Below, in pieces: positions 27,687 to 37,558 of a stretch of DNA of 64,000 bases. The notes beneath the pieces are model-generated. The model made no database searches. It had not been told where the DNA came from and saw only the letters and a program-made list of their open reading frames with translations. The position numbers and the translations under genes were made by a program. The DNA is from Anaplasma capra (GTDB taxonomy: Bacteria; Pseudomonadota; Alphaproteobacteria; Rickettsiales; Anaplasmataceae), in NCBI RefSeq assembly GCF_025628805.1, contig NZ_JAOTBG010000001.1:29127-93126 (forward strand). Direction: 5' to 3'. How positions within the stretch are numbered: the first letter of the stretch is position 1; the number at the start of each line of letters is the position of its first letter.

Positions 27687-28145
27687 GGCTGTCTACATGG
27701 ATAGGCAACCTCGGGTAAATTCCCTCCCTGGGCGGTTTTCTGCAAAGCACAGTGTTATGAACCTGAGGAGTTGTTGGGAACAGTATTTGGGGTAGTGTTT
27801 TTTGTTAGTTAGGGTCGCACTTTTATGGCCACGGCTGCCACCTGGTTGGAAGGCATTATCCTAGAAGTCACTGCATATGCGCTCAGAGTTGCACTGCCAC
27901 GCTAATTGCATAGAAAAAATACGGAAGTGGCAGGCAAAACCGTTTCCTAAGCATGTTTTGTGAGCTGACTCTGAATGTTATAACCCATGGATCACGCACC
28001 ACTTCAAACACTGCGTATAATCACAATTTTGGCTACTGCCCGCAAGAAGATGGCTCGGGCACGGCATAGTGAACGGGTGAAAGATCAGCCGTAGCACGAG
28101 AAACCCCATTTCACTTAGAGTTTCTCGTGACACCCTAGGCTTCAG
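27687..28145. other. 459-base non-coding region after gltX
   Basis: This lies between the convergent gltX and the first barrel gene. It has no reading frame worth reporting beyond 32 codons. The only clear structure is the hairpin at 28096-28130. No known small RNA was recognised. Confidence 0.5.
28096..28130 (-). terminator. Hairpin downstream of the first barrel gene
   Basis: CACGAGAAAC (28096-28105) and its exact reverse complement (28121-28130) enclose a 15-base loop, 15 bases past the stop of the leftward barrel gene. No T-run follows in either direction, so it would be an atypical terminator or an RNA-stabilising end. Confidence 0.45.
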
Positions 28146-29732
28146 TTAGAACCTAACCTTCATCCCAGCGAGTACAACCCGGCCTTTGTTTACTCCACTA
28201 GTTCTCGCACCATCCAACACTGCAGAAGACTGCGCCCGGAAATAGTGATGATTCGCAAAGATCGAACAATCAACCCTTGAAGCATCGCTTGAAAGGTAAT
28301 ACTCTGCCCCAAATGCAATTTCGTCTAGCTCGTTACCACTATAATTGCTACCGCGATAGACAACAGAAATGTAAGCTCTATCGTATTCGTAGCCGCCTCC
28401 GATCGTCCAGAAGGAGGTGCTTTCTGTTTTGATTAGTACCTTATCTTGGTCATTGAGCGCGAATTTACCGCTGTTCTCGTCATAGTCGTACATGTTATTG
28501 ACTCTGTCTATCGCACCAAGATATCCGTAAGAAGCCGCTAACTTCAGATTCTTATAGCCTAGCATTCCACCAAGGGCCACATTTCTCATGTCATCCATTC
28601 TGGCAAAGGAAACGTGCTCGCTCAGCAGCTCGGTCTTACTTTTCGCATATTCGCTTACAGCTGACACCTTAAAATCCATGCCCCCAATATATGCTTTGTA
28701 TGTCACAGCAACATTGACCACATGTTCATACAGAGGCATTATGTAGCGCGATCTGGCGTTTCTTACCTCTACTGGTGTACCAGCGTTCCCTCGTAGACCT
28801 AAATTTAGCCCCAAGATCCCATCAGGATTCGGCACAGTAACAAGCTTGCGAGCAACATGGGCCCTAGTAACTTTATCTTCATCATAACCAAACGGTGAAT
28901 AGCTCACACCCAGTCTCAACCCACCCAGACTTGGAGAGGTGTACGAAAACCTAAAGGGCATTGCATTAACCAAGTTCAAGGAGGTACCATGACAAGGGCT
29001 CAAAGCCCCTCTGGAAAACCTGTTACCACCCTCTAATATGCTCTGACTGTACAGCCCCGTAGACAAATAAAATGCGTTTTCCAGGTACCGCTTCCTCATC
29101 TCGCTAGGAAGATCTACAGCTGCATCAGAATTTTCCAAAGGATCGTGAATATCCCTCAGATTTACATACCGCATCCAAAGATTGCTGTTATCTCCGGCTG
29201 CTATGCTGAAAGCATCAACCTTCATCAGTGCATCAACACCCTCTAGATACCCAGCCCTTAGGTCACCAAAGCGTGTATTTAGGAACACACTTGCACCCCT
29301 GTTACCTACCTGCTTAAAGGACACATATTCACTTCTTTGCACGTGTGGAATATCAAGCTCAAGGCTCCCACCATATGATATACCCAATGCATCGTTACCT
29401 CCTTCAGCAGATATGTGCAACATTCCGTCTGAGGCAAACCCGTGTTTTCGTGAATATTCAGAAGGAAATCCGCCTCTCTCTATGCCCTTACCTCTGTAAT
29501 AGTCATCTTGGGATGAAAACCACCCATGAGTAATCAGGATTCCACCTATATCCACAGAAGGCACGGTGCTCGCGTAGTGCTCGACCTCGGTATCATATTC
29601 GTATCGCCGCTCAGCAGAGGCGGCACTCCCGTTGCCTTGCGATTTTTGGTCACGAGGTGTAGCAAGCGCATCGCTTACCCCACATAACATCAAAAGAGAC
29701 GCAAGAGCAGTGGACAAAGAAACTCTCGTCAT
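28146..29732 (-). CDS. Outer-membrane beta-barrel protein, Asp55/Asp62-like (copy 1)
   Basis: This 528-residue protein has a signal peptide (cleavage likely after ALA near residue 25), alternating strands rich in Tyr, Gly and Ser, and a C-terminal Phe (GMKVRF), the signal for assembly by the BAM complex. It shares with the next two genes the blocks GYLEGVDALMK, GLYSQSIL, and FRFSYTSPSLGGLRLGVSYS. The best match in my knowledge is the Asp55/Asp62 surface-protein pair of A. phagocytophilum and its A. marginale counterparts, which are exposed porin-like antigens. It is separated from the next copy by about 350 bases and probably has its own promoter. Porin function is inferred. Confidence 0.8.
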   Translation of the reverse strand: MTRVSLSTALASLLMLCGVSDALATPRDQKSQGNGSAASAERRYEYDTEVEHYASTVPSVDIGGILITHGWFSSQDDYYRGKGIERGGFPSEYSRKHGFASDGMLHISAEGGNDALGISYGGSLELDIPHVQRSEYVSFKQVGNRGASVFLNTRFGDLRAGYLEGVDALMKVDAFSIAAGDNSNLWMRYVNLRDIHDPLENSDAAVDLPSEMRKRYLENAFYLSTGLYSQSILEGGNRFSRGALSPCHGTSLNLVNAMPFRFSYTSPSLGGLRLGVSYSPFGYDEDKVTRAHVARKLVTVPNPDGILGLNLGLRGNAGTPVEVRNARSRYIMPLYEHVVNVAVTYKAYIGGMDFKVSAVSEYAKSKTELLSEHVSFARMDDMRNVALGGMLGYKNLKLAASYGYLGAIDRVNNMYDYDENSGKFALNDQDKVLIKTESTSFWTIGGGYEYDRAYISVVYRGSNYSGNELDEIAFGAEYYLSSDASRVDCSIFANHHYFRAQSSAVLDGARTSGVNKGRVVLAGMKVRF

Positions 29733-29780
29733 TGTGTATTACCTGATTAAACATTGAAAATACGTTAGCTGTACAGGCTA

Positions 29781-29809
29781 TACTTAATGAGCGGGAATAC
29801 GCATGTCAA
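29781..29809 (-). promoter_or_regulatory. Possible promoter of barrel gene copy 1
   Basis: A perfect TTGACA lies on the minus strand at 29804-29809. The matching -10 is unclear: TAAGTA at 17 bases, or TATAGC at 21. It would give a leader of about 45 bases. Confidence 0.3.
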
Positions 29810-30015
29810 GGAATTAATACGGATATAGCATAATATTATTAGGATACACAACTATAAATTTATGACTTAATGCACAACAACGCCTGCGACGGAAGAGCGG
29901 GCTCTATCCGAACACCCGACACCAGACCGCAGGAACACACAACAGCCACCAACCACAACCAGTATCGCCAAGAAGAAGCCCGGGCTTGCTCAAGCATAAA
30001 ACCCGGAATTCTCTC

Positions 30016-31662
30016 TTAGAAGTCAAATTTGACGCCCGATAGGACTACAACTCCACTGTGCTTACTTCGCTTCCGCTCGTCTGGATCAACGCGCGCATAA
30101 TCGCCGTCATCACCACCGCTGCCCTCAACAAACTTAAACTCACCGAGCTCCTGCTTTAAGGAGAACGCGTGACAACTTACGAACAACCCTAGCCTCGTAT
30201 TCTTCCTATCGTATAAGCTGTAATCAAGCCCAACAGCTAAGTCTCTGAGTATGTGCTTTCCATCAAACCCAAGCCTGTAATCATTGTGCGCCGCACCACC
30301 ACTAGAAGCACCTATAGTGTGGCCAACCCTGCTGACAAAGTACACAACACTGGAATAAAGGTCGCCATACCTGTACCCCAAGGAAGAAGCAAAGTAATAG
30401 GAAGGAAGGCTAGCTCCATACGGCACTTCCCACACTTTGTTACCTCGGCTCATAACCTTGGGACGCCCAGAGTTACCTAAATAACCGTATGATAAAGCCA
30501 CCCTGAGCCCAGCAAACCCTATCTCGGCACCGGTAGACAGCGCAGCAAGATTGTTGTACTCAACAAACGGATCATCCGCCCCTGGAACGTATATGTCGGT
30601 GTACCTCTTGGACTTTGCGTACTCACCAGTAACAGACACACCAAATGTCGCATCCTCAGACTTCCAATCATAGCGCAGGGCACCACTTAGTATGTTCTTG
30701 TAAACGGGCCCCAAGTCGAAAGTAGGTTGCACAGCAAGAAGAGCAAGCTCTGGTTTACCGGGTGTTGTTGCCGCAGTTGTAACAGCTGCCGAGCCGCCGC
30801 TTGCACTGCCGCTAGCAGAGGCGCTGCTCGCGCCGCCACTGACCTTGCGGACAACCCCGAGCTTATGGGCATCACCTCTGAAAAGATCGTCCCTGTAGCC
30901 AGACGGAGAATAGCTGATTCCCAGTGAAAACCCCCCGACTTTTGGGGAAATGTACGAAAGCCTCATCGGCAAAACTCCCAAAAACCTGCGAGTCTCCCTG
31001 AAGACCCCAACCCTATCAAAGCTGCCAATGGACCGGAATAGATTTTCGCTGTACAACCCGGGATACATGTGAAACGGCATGCCAGAAGCATATCCCAAGA
31101 AGCACCTCAGGTACTTACCCCACGCACTGCTACTTCCTCCGGGCACCAGGCCCAGCACATCCGTCTTCATGGATGACTCTACGCCCTCCTGGTATCCTAA
31201 GAAGAAATCACCGTAAGGAGTATCGGCAAATATCCTGCTACCAGCACCAACCATCTCATCATAGAACGACCTACCAAAAGACCCTATAGGCACAGATAGC
31301 GCAAAATCCGCACCATAAATCAACCCCAGCCTATCACTCCTCGACCTCATACCAACAGCAAGCGCCGCATCGTAATTCGTCCCCCAGCTACCAAGATTGT
31401 GATCAAAAACGTGCGCTCCGCCCGCGTCGTACCTGCTGCGACGCCAGGGAACGCTCTCATCACCGCGAACCCGCCTGTGACCCTCATGCTCATCCCCAAC
31501 TGGATCGTCGTCCAGCAGCCACGCGTAGGAGAGCACCCGACCAGTGACGAAGGCGTGCCCCCTCCCCACTTCCTGAGAATCGGGAGCAGCAACCGCATCC
31601 CGAGCAGAAGCAAGAAGAGACACCGCCACAGCCAGAGCTATAAGAGAACCTCTACGTATCAT
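30016..31662 (-). CDS. Outer-membrane beta-barrel protein, Asp55/Asp62-like (copy 2)
   Basis: This 548-residue paralogue of its neighbours has a signal peptide (AVAVSLLASARDAVAA), the shared blocks LGYQEGVESSMK, GLYSENLFR and LRLSYISPKVGGFSLGISYS, and C-terminal GVKFDF. A Ser/Ala/Gly/Thr-rich insertion around residues 265-295 (encoded near 30770-30860) is absent from copy 1 and is the likely variable surface loop. The ATG at 31662 has GGGGGTG just upstream; a GTG two codons earlier is less likely. It begins 24 bases after the stop of copy 3, so the two are probably co-transcribed. Confidence 0.8.
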   Translation of the reverse strand: MIRRGSLIALAVAVSLLASARDAVAAPDSQEVGRGHAFVTGRVLSYAWLLDDDPVGDEHEGHRRVRGDESVPWRRSRYDAGGAHVFDHNLGSWGTNYDAALAVGMRSRSDRLGLIYGADFALSVPIGSFGRSFYDEMVGAGSRIFADTPYGDFFLGYQEGVESSMKTDVLGLVPGGSSSAWGKYLRCFLGYASGMPFHMYPGLYSENLFRSIGSFDRVGVFRETRRFLGVLPMRLSYISPKVGGFSLGISYSPSGYRDDLFRGDAHKLGVVRKVSGGASSASASGSASGGSAAVTTAATTPGKPELALLAVQPTFDLGPVYKNILSGALRYDWKSEDATFGVSVTGEYAKSKRYTDIYVPGADDPFVEYNNLAALSTGAEIGFAGLRVALSYGYLGNSGRPKVMSRGNKVWEVPYGASLPSYYFASSLGYRYGDLYSSVVYFVSRVGHTIGASSGGAAHNDYRLGFDGKHILRDLAVGLDYSLYDRKNTRLGLFVSCHAFSLKQELGEFKFVEGSGGDDGDYARVDPDERKRSKHSGVVVLSGVKFDF

Positions 31663-31686
31663 ATACACCCCCGAAACTAGACCTAA

Positions 31687-33363
31687 CTAGAAGACCAACT
31701 TCACGCCTGACATAAACACATCAAAATCATAAGAGAGGTGGCCACTAGCGCCGCTATCTCTCACAAAACCCTTAGCGAAATCATATCCCACAGAAACCCT
31801 GTGCAGCTGGAGAAATAGCGCACATTGCACATCAATGCTCCGATACAGCTCGTAGCTAACCCTCGCACCAAAATCATCAACTTCCGACGAGAATAAATAC
31901 CCACCCCTCACACTGGTAAAATACGACAACTCCGCACGGACAGGCCCGGTGCCATACCCCAAACCAGCCACAAGGTAACTCGAAGGGCGCCAAGCTGGGT
32001 CCGCACCACCGCGATCCCACTCTATGGCAGTGCCAACGATACGACCCCTCGAGTAACCCGACGTACCCAGGTACCCATACCCAAATCCAAAATCGAGACC
32101 ACGCACCCCAAGACCAGCGGAAACACCAACTGCCGAAAGCGCACAAAAACCACCATCAGGAGCTATACTCCCATAGCCCTCAACCCCACGTGCAGGAGCC
32201 CACTCTGCGGCAAAGGCAGCACCAACCCTGACCGCCTCCCTGCCAAAAGTCAACGTACTGTCAGTTGATACAGCGGCACTGATGACGTGCTTATAGGCGG
32301 GAGCGTACAACACGTCATCGGCGAGCAAAATCCTAGAAGAACCAAGAGCAGCACCCCCGCTGGCAGCAAGCCTTCCTTGAGGTGCGCCACCTCCCAATTT
32401 ACTGCGCGCACCACCGCCACTGCGGCGCACGTGCTCCGCACTCACATCGGCATAATTATCAACGAACTCCCACTGCTCTCCATCGTACAACACATCTTTA
32501 TAGTTATACGCTCTGAAGAGTCCCTCATCGTATCCAGTGGGAGAATAACTTAAACCAAACTTGATCCCAAAAAGCTTGGGGGATTGATAAGAGAACCTGA
32601 ACGGCAAATTATTCACAAAATACTTACTGTAATGCCTACTGCGCTCATCAGAGCCATAGTAATCTATTACGCTATTCTCACGAAAAACGGATTCGCTATA
32701 AAGGCCGGGGTACAGCAGCGCCGCATTACTACGCAGCCACCACCACCCCTCACCGTGAGTCAGAAAATCACCCTTTAGCGTAGGAAGCTTGTACTTAACC
32801 AAAGTCAGGTCCCGCCCGCGCACAAAATCGTCAAACGCGCCGCCAGAACTCAAAGAAGCAACAACAGACTCAACACCCTCCTGACATCCCAAGGAAAACT
32901 TTCCATATGGAGTAAGCGCGAAAACCCTGCTACCACGATTCACCACCGCCTTACCAGAACCTTCAACAGCACTCCTAACCTCTGGTATCAACAGCTGGAA
33001 ATCCGCCCCGTACAAAATGCCCGAATCCGCAGCATACTCAAACGCCAAGTTTCCAATGAAATCACAATCTCCGCTCCATTCCAAATCTTTCGAGATTCTA
33101 CCCTCAGCCCTCATGGAGTCTCCAAACGAGCTCATGGGGCCAATACCACCCGAGAACTTAGGAAGCATCGCACGCCCTCTCCAGCTGTAAAAGAGGATCT
33201 CACCATCGAACGAGAACCCATCATCCGCACCGCGCGCAGCATCGCCCCGACCATGAGGCACAATCCCACCTCTATCAGAGGAACCATAAATAGAATCACC
33301 GAAGAGGGAAAAGCTGGGAAACAGCCCACAACAAACTGCACAAAATGCCAGCAGGATTCGCAT
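31687..33363 (-). CDS. Outer-membrane beta-barrel protein, Asp55/Asp62-like (copy 3)
   Basis: This 558-residue product is the first of the tandem group in transcription order. It has a signal peptide (MRILLAFCAVCCGLFPSFSL), the family blocks LGCQEGVESVV, LYPGLYSESVFREN and FRFSYQSPKLFGIKFGLSYS, and C-terminal GVKLVF. A Gly/Ala/Arg-rich loop sits around residues 325-350, in the same place as the insertion in copy 2. An upstream start would add 31 residues before the signal peptide and is rejected. It is presumed to be surface exposed. Confidence 0.8.
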   Translation of the reverse strand: MRILLAFCAVCCGLFPSFSLFGDSIYGSSDRGGIVPHGRGDAARGADDGFSFDGEILFYSWRGRAMLPKFSGGIGPMSSFGDSMRAEGRISKDLEWSGDCDFIGNLAFEYAADSGILYGADFQLLIPEVRSAVEGSGKAVVNRGSRVFALTPYGKFSLGCQEGVESVVASLSSGGAFDDFVRGRDLTLVKYKLPTLKGDFLTHGEGWWWLRSNAALLYPGLYSESVFRENSVIDYYGSDERSRHYSKYFVNNLPFRFSYQSPKLFGIKFGLSYSPTGYDEGLFRAYNYKDVLYDGEQWEFVDNYADVSAEHVRRSGGGARSKLGGGAPQGRLAASGGAALGSSRILLADDVLYAPAYKHVISAAVSTDSTLTFGREAVRVGAAFAAEWAPARGVEGYGSIAPDGGFCALSAVGVSAGLGVRGLDFGFGYGYLGTSGYSRGRIVGTAIEWDRGGADPAWRPSSYLVAGLGYGTGPVRAELSYFTSVRGGYLFSSEVDDFGARVSYELYRSIDVQCALFLQLHRVSVGYDFAKGFVRDSGASGHLSYDFDVFMSGVKLVF

Positions 33364-33698
33364 ACAATCAACCCTAGAAGCAACACGCTGCGGTAGACTA
33401 CAGCATTTGTAACCATAATACAACCAAAAATGTGCAGCTATACGAGTATAGACCACTCAACATGCTCCCAAGGCTGATCCACGGATACAAGCCCCTCCCG
33501 CAATCCAGAATTTTATCTATTGGAGCTTGAGTATAAACTCACTCAGGCAACTTCTACGCAACTAAACTGGAGGAGGTATTCAATCAAAAAACCCGGATAG
33601 CGCGCTACACCAAGCTGGGCACAATAGACCCCACACGTAAAGCACCCGTCAAACACCCTTTAGGATATGATATTAGAATCGGGAAATGACTCCCCCGA
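33364..33698. other. 335-base gap between petC and the barrel genes
   Basis: This holds the upstream region of the barrel-gene transcript. A small palindrome TGAGT-ATAA-ACTCA lies at 33528-33541. No RNA gene or frame was seen and no promoter could be assigned with confidence. Confidence 0.4.
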
Positions 33699-34463
33699 CT
33701 ACTTGCGCAGCGGCTTCCAAAGCCTATGGTTGATTATTGTAACCAAAACAGTCCCAACCACCAACAAAAGCACTACCTTCATCCCTAATTTTTTTCTGTG
33801 CTCCATCTCAGGCTCTGCCGCCCACTGCAAAAAATTTACCACATCACGGGCAATATTTTCAACGCTAGGCGCGGTCCCGTCAGAATAGCTAACCACACCC
33901 TCAAACAGTGGGGGTGCCATAGCAATCTTGCCTCCTGGAAAATATTTATTTGGATACAAACCACTCTCATCAGCTTGATCCCCACCATAGCCAGTCAGCA
34001 GAGAGTATACGTAATCGGCACCATTGTGGCGGGCCTTTATCATCAAAGACAAATCGGGCGGGTAAGCCCCATTATTTGATGCAGCGGCAGCCTCCTTGTT
34101 GGGAAAGGGACTGGGAAAATAATCCGCAGGCGTGCAGGGCCGCTCAAACATCTCGCCTACTTCATTGGGCCCATCACTTATGGAGTGAGATCCAGCTATA
34201 ACTTTTACCTCTTCTTCGGAAAACCCCACATCGCGCAGATTTCGAAATGCGATCCTATTCATGGAATGACAGCTAGAACACACCTCCCGATACACCTGGT
34301 AACCACGCTGTATTGCGCTCCTATCAAAAGATCCAAAGATGCCACTAAACTTCCACTTTTGTTTAGCAGCGGCATGTGCCCCTCCAGCGCGTGCTACCCC
34401 ATCAAAACATACAATAGACACCACTAGGGAAGCAGCCAACAAAGCTAGTGCACGTCCCCACAT
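33699..34463 (-). CDS. petC: Cytochrome c1 of the bc1 complex
   Basis: Cytochrome c1 passes electrons from the Rieske protein to cytochrome c. The 254-residue protein has a signal peptide (first 28 residues or so), the covalent heme site CSSCH (residues 62-66), the axial methionine in GGKIAMAPPLF (about 177-187), and a C-terminal membrane anchor followed by a basic tail. It is third in the petA-petB-petC operon; one base separates its start from the petB stop. Confidence 0.95.
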   Translation of the reverse strand: MWGRALALLAASLVVSIVCFDGVARAGGAHAAAKQKWKFSGIFGSFDRSAIQRGYQVYREVCSSCHSMNRIAFRNLRDVGFSEEEVKVIAGSHSISDGPNEVGEMFERPCTPADYFPSPFPNKEAAAASNNGAYPPDLSLMIKARHNGADYVYSLLTGYGGDQADESGLYPNKYFPGGKIAMAPPLFEGVVSYSDGTAPSVENIARDVVNFLQWAAEPEMEHRKKLGMKVVLLLVVGTVLVTIINHRLWKPLRK

Positions 34464-34464
34464 C

Positions 34465-35694
34465 TTATTTCATCTCCGGCACGGCATCGCTGATAGTCTC
34501 CGGAAGCTTACCACACCGTTCGTACCTAGAAAGCACTGGCAACACGATAAAAAAGTAACAAAAATAATAGAAAGTCGCCAACCTGCTCATTGATACAAAT
34601 GGCTCTCTGACCTCCTGCCCACCCAACCAGATGAGCGCACAAAAATCTAAAACGAATGCCCAGTAAAAAATCTTGAAAATCGGGCGATATTTTCCACTCT
34701 TCACAGGTGACGTATCAAGAATGGGCAGCAAAAACCATACTATTATGGAGCAAAACATAGTAAGAACCCCAAGCAACTTATCCGGAATAGAGCGCAACAT
34801 CGCATAAAACGGCAGAAAGTACCATTCAGGCACTATGTGCTCCGGCGTCACCATCGGATTAGCTTCTATGTAATTATCAGGATGCCCAAGATAATTTGGA
34901 GCATAGAACACAAACAGGTACAGAAGGACGAAAAACAGCCCGAAAGTCACACAGTCCTTCACTATAAAGTACGGATACATGGGTAGAGTATCACGCTTAG
35001 ACTTCACCTCAACACCACTGGGATTGCCTGAACCAAATCTGTGCAATGCCACGATATGCAGCATCGCAAGAGCTACAAGCACAAACGGCAGTAGGTAGTG
35101 CAACGCAAAGAACCTGTTAAGCGTGGGATTATCAACAGAAAATCCCCCCCAAAGCCACCTAACAACACTTTCTCCTACCAGCGGAATAGCAGAAAAAAGA
35201 TTGGTAATCACTGTAGCACCCCAAAAACTCATCTGCCCCCAAGGTAGTACGTACCCCATAAACGCAGTGGCCATCATCACAAAGAAAATGATAATACCAA
35301 AAAACCAAACCAGCTCCCTGGGCCTCTTGTATGAGCCGTAATACAGCCCACGAAAAATGTGGACGTACACCACAATAAAAAAGAAGGATGCACCAACCGC
35401 GTGCGTGTAGCGTATTAACCACCCATAGCGCACATCCCGCATTATGCGCTCCACACTATCGAACGCGTAATCAACATGCGGTGTGTAGTGCATTGCAAGA
35501 AATATACCGGTTAAGACTTGAAGCACCAAAGCAATGCCGGCAAGAGATCCGAAATTCCACGCATAGTTAAGGTTTTTCGGCACTTGGTAGCCACCCGCAT
35601 GCTTCAGGAAGCTACCCACAGGCAGCCTATACTCAACCCACGAACGAATCCCCTTGATAAGCGGTCTACTAGAATTACTTTTGCCGCCAAACAT
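34465..35694 (-). CDS. petB: Cytochrome b of the bc1 complex
   Basis: Cytochrome b holds two b hemes and the quinol and quinone sites of complex III. The 409-residue protein has eight expected helices, the histidine pairs in [19 protein letters not shown] (about residues 94-112) and [17 protein letters not shown] (about 194-210), the Qo-site PEWY within [14 protein letters not shown], and [19 protein letters not shown]. The ATG at 35694 follows the petA stop by 12 bases. Confidence 0.96.
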   Translation of the reverse strand: MFGGKSNSSRPLIKGIRSWVEYRLPVGSFLKHAGGYQVPKNLNYAWNFGSLAGIALVLQVLTGIFLAMHYTPHVDYAFDSVERIMRDVRYGWLIRYTHAVGASFFFIVVYVHIFRGLYYGSYKRPRELVWFFGIIIFFVMMATAFMGYVLPWGQMSFWGATVITNLFSAIPLVGESVVRWLWGGFSVDNPTLNRFFALHYLLPFVLVALAMLHIVALHRFGSGNPSGVEVKSKRDTLPMYPYFIVKDCVTFGLFFVLLYLFVFYAPNYLGHPDNYIEANPMVTPEHIVPEWYFLPFYAMLRSIPDKLLGVLTMFCSIIVWFLLPILDTSPVKSGKYRPIFKIFYWAFVLDFCALIWLGGQEVREPFVSMSRLATFYYFCYFFIVLPVLSRYERCGKLPETISDAVPEMK

Positions 35695-35706
35695 ATCTTG
35701 TGCTCC

Positions 35707-36270
35707 CTATACAGCAGACCCGGCACCCTTCTTACCGATCACCACAGTGTTGTCATTCAGAAAGTAGTAATCGGGCACAGGAAGGTTCAGGGGCGCCGGA
35801 CCCGAAACCACCCTACCAGAAGTATCGTATTTAGAACCGTGGCACGGACAGTACCACCCCTTTTCCCCGTTTTTCGCACCCACGGGAACGCAACCCAAAT
35901 GCGTACAAACACCTAGCATGATGAGCCACTCACCGCTCTCCATTCGTGTACGCTGCTGGTCACTTTGAGGATCGCGCAAATTTGAAACATCAACCGCCCT
36001 AGCCTCTTCGATCTCCTCAGGCGTCCTCCTGCGTATGAAAACCGGCTTCCCTTGCCACTTAACAATCTTAGTGGTACCTTCCTTAATACTAGACAGATCC
36101 ACTTCGACCGTAGCCTGGGCAACAACATCTGCTGCAGGATTCAGGGATGCAACCAAGGGATACACAAAAGAAGCCAAACCCACACACGCCATGGAAAGCG
36201 TAGTGAGACCTAGAAAATCCCTACGCTCCATCTCGATACGCGGAACACGCTTGCCCTCTTCGTCAACCAC
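35707..36270 (-). CDS. petA: Rieske iron-sulfur protein of the bc1 complex
   Basis: The Rieske protein carries a [2Fe-2S] cluster that takes electrons from quinol. The 187-residue protein has a twin-arginine-type N-terminus (RRDFLG, about residues 16-21) running into a membrane anchor, then the cluster boxes CTHLGC (about 127-132) and CPCHGS (about 148-153). It starts with GTG at 36270 behind GGGGGTG; an internal ATG at 36231 would still keep the RR motif but has no ribosome binding site. It is first of the three-gene bc1 operon. Confidence 0.95.
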   Translation of the reverse strand: MVDEEGKRVPRIEMERRDFLGLTTLSMACVGLASFVYPLVASLNPAADVVAQATVEVDLSSIKEGTTKIVKWQGKPVFIRRRTPEEIEEARAVDVSNLRDPQSDQQRTRMESGEWLIMLGVCTHLGCVPVGAKNGEKGWYCPCHGSKYDTSGRVVSGPAPLNLPVPDYYFLNDNTVVIGKKGAGSAV

Positions 36271-36323
36271 CGCAACACCCCCGCATGTACACTGAACCCT
36301 AACCGACGAGCCACAGCGGCTAC

Positions 36324-36351
36324 ATTATAGTGAATAATAGACACAACACAA
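36324..36351 (-). promoter_or_regulatory. Candidate promoter of the petABC operon
   Basis: On the minus strand a perfect TATAAT (36324-36329) lies 16 bases from TTGTGT (36346-36351). The start of transcription near 36317 would give a 46-base leader to petA. Confidence 0.5.
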
Positions 36352-36540
36352 ATAAATTTTGCCGTAATAAACCCCACCTGCACAGCCCTAGTAAAATACA
36401 CGAACTCAAACCACAAGTCGCTGCACTAGTCCGTATTTAAATATGTCCTCAACACAAGAGCAATGAAGCTCACTCACTAGGAAGATTATGTACATTGAAT
36501 GCTTCCGAGGAGTCGCAACACAATAAACCCACATGGTACC

Positions 36541-37308
36541 TCAGGCACAGATAGCGGCTTCTTCTTCACAACATTTACCCACTACCTTTTTCCTGATGTC
36601 TTCCGCAGATTTATCTGTGAAGACCCCGGACACAATCTTCTCCTTCACCAACGCAGATAAATACTCGGAACTCCTTATGCTGCACTTTACCTCTTCAGGA
36701 AGAGAGTTGTACCTCTCAGCACTACAAACTATTTTCTCACAATCTGTCTGACTCCTCGCATGCATGTCGGCAAGCTTCTTGAGCTCACGGCTTTGCTTTC
36801 TCTGGAAGTCTTGCTGCCTTGCAGAAGAACAAAACCCGAGCACGCCGAGGATTACAAACGAAGACACGATAAATGCAATTGCGAAGTCAGACAGCACACC
36901 GCCTCCTTCCTTATGAAGGCCAATCCCCAAACGTTGTTTGAACACATACAATAATATGACAGAGCCAATCACCGCACCCAGAACTACCTTGCAAACTGTA
37001 CGCACCGTTTTATCAAGTGCAATACAAGTAGTATGGTTTACAGGCGGAAACCAGCCTTCAGGAATCTCTGTATCAATTGAGCCTAATACGCAAAACAAAG
37101 AGAAGTGGTCTGACACCCTGCTTTTCATTATGGATTGCTTGATCGCTAGGTTTTCCAACTCAGACTTCAGCCTCTTGCATTCATTGAGAACCTCACCATC
37201 CTCATACACATCAAAATACTTAGAGCAAAAAACAGAAATTGTTGCTGCAACGCATGCAGCAGATAAACATTGCGACGCTACCTTTCGAGATCTTAGCACT
37301 TCTGTCAC
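36541..37308 (-). CDS. Unknown Cys-rich membrane protein
   Basis: This 255-residue protein was not recognised. It has three likely hydrophobic helices (about residues 13-30, 106-125 and 142-163) and 14 cysteines, unusually many, including CC near the C-terminus. A charged Lys/Glu segment follows the first helix and another follows the third. No enzyme motif is visible. The frame opens with GTG at 37308; GTG at 37299 is better placed relative to GAGGTG and may be the true start. It lies alone between petA and znuB with gaps of about 270 bases on either side. It may be lineage-restricted. Confidence 0.65.
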   Translation of the reverse strand: MTEVLRSRKVASQCLSAACVAATISVFCSKYFDVYEDGEVLNECKRLKSELENLAIKQSIMKSRVSDHFSLFCVLGSIDTEIPEGWFPPVNHTTCIALDKTVRTVCKVVLGAVIGSVILLYVFKQRLGIGLHKEGGGVLSDFAIAFIVSSFVILGVLGFCSSARQQDFQRKQSRELKKLADMHARSQTDCEKIVCSAERYNSLPEEVKCSIRSSEYLSALVKEKIVSGVFTDKSAEDIRKKVVGKCCEEEAAICA

Positions 37309-37558
37309 CTCAGCAAATTTATGTTATAAAACGACGGCCCAAGAGGCATACTAGTTTTGATATAGAAATTCAAGCGTAAAATTTTATTCGGGATGGAAAT
37401 AATTGTGGATATGCCCATCTGGGCTAGTGTTCAATCCAAAAACGATCAGGTTTACTACTTGGGTGTACTTGCCTACACGTGCAGCAACTGGATTGTAGAA
37501 CAATTAAAAAAACAGAGGCTTTATCCACAGTGGAAAGCTGGCACCTACACTTTGCGTT

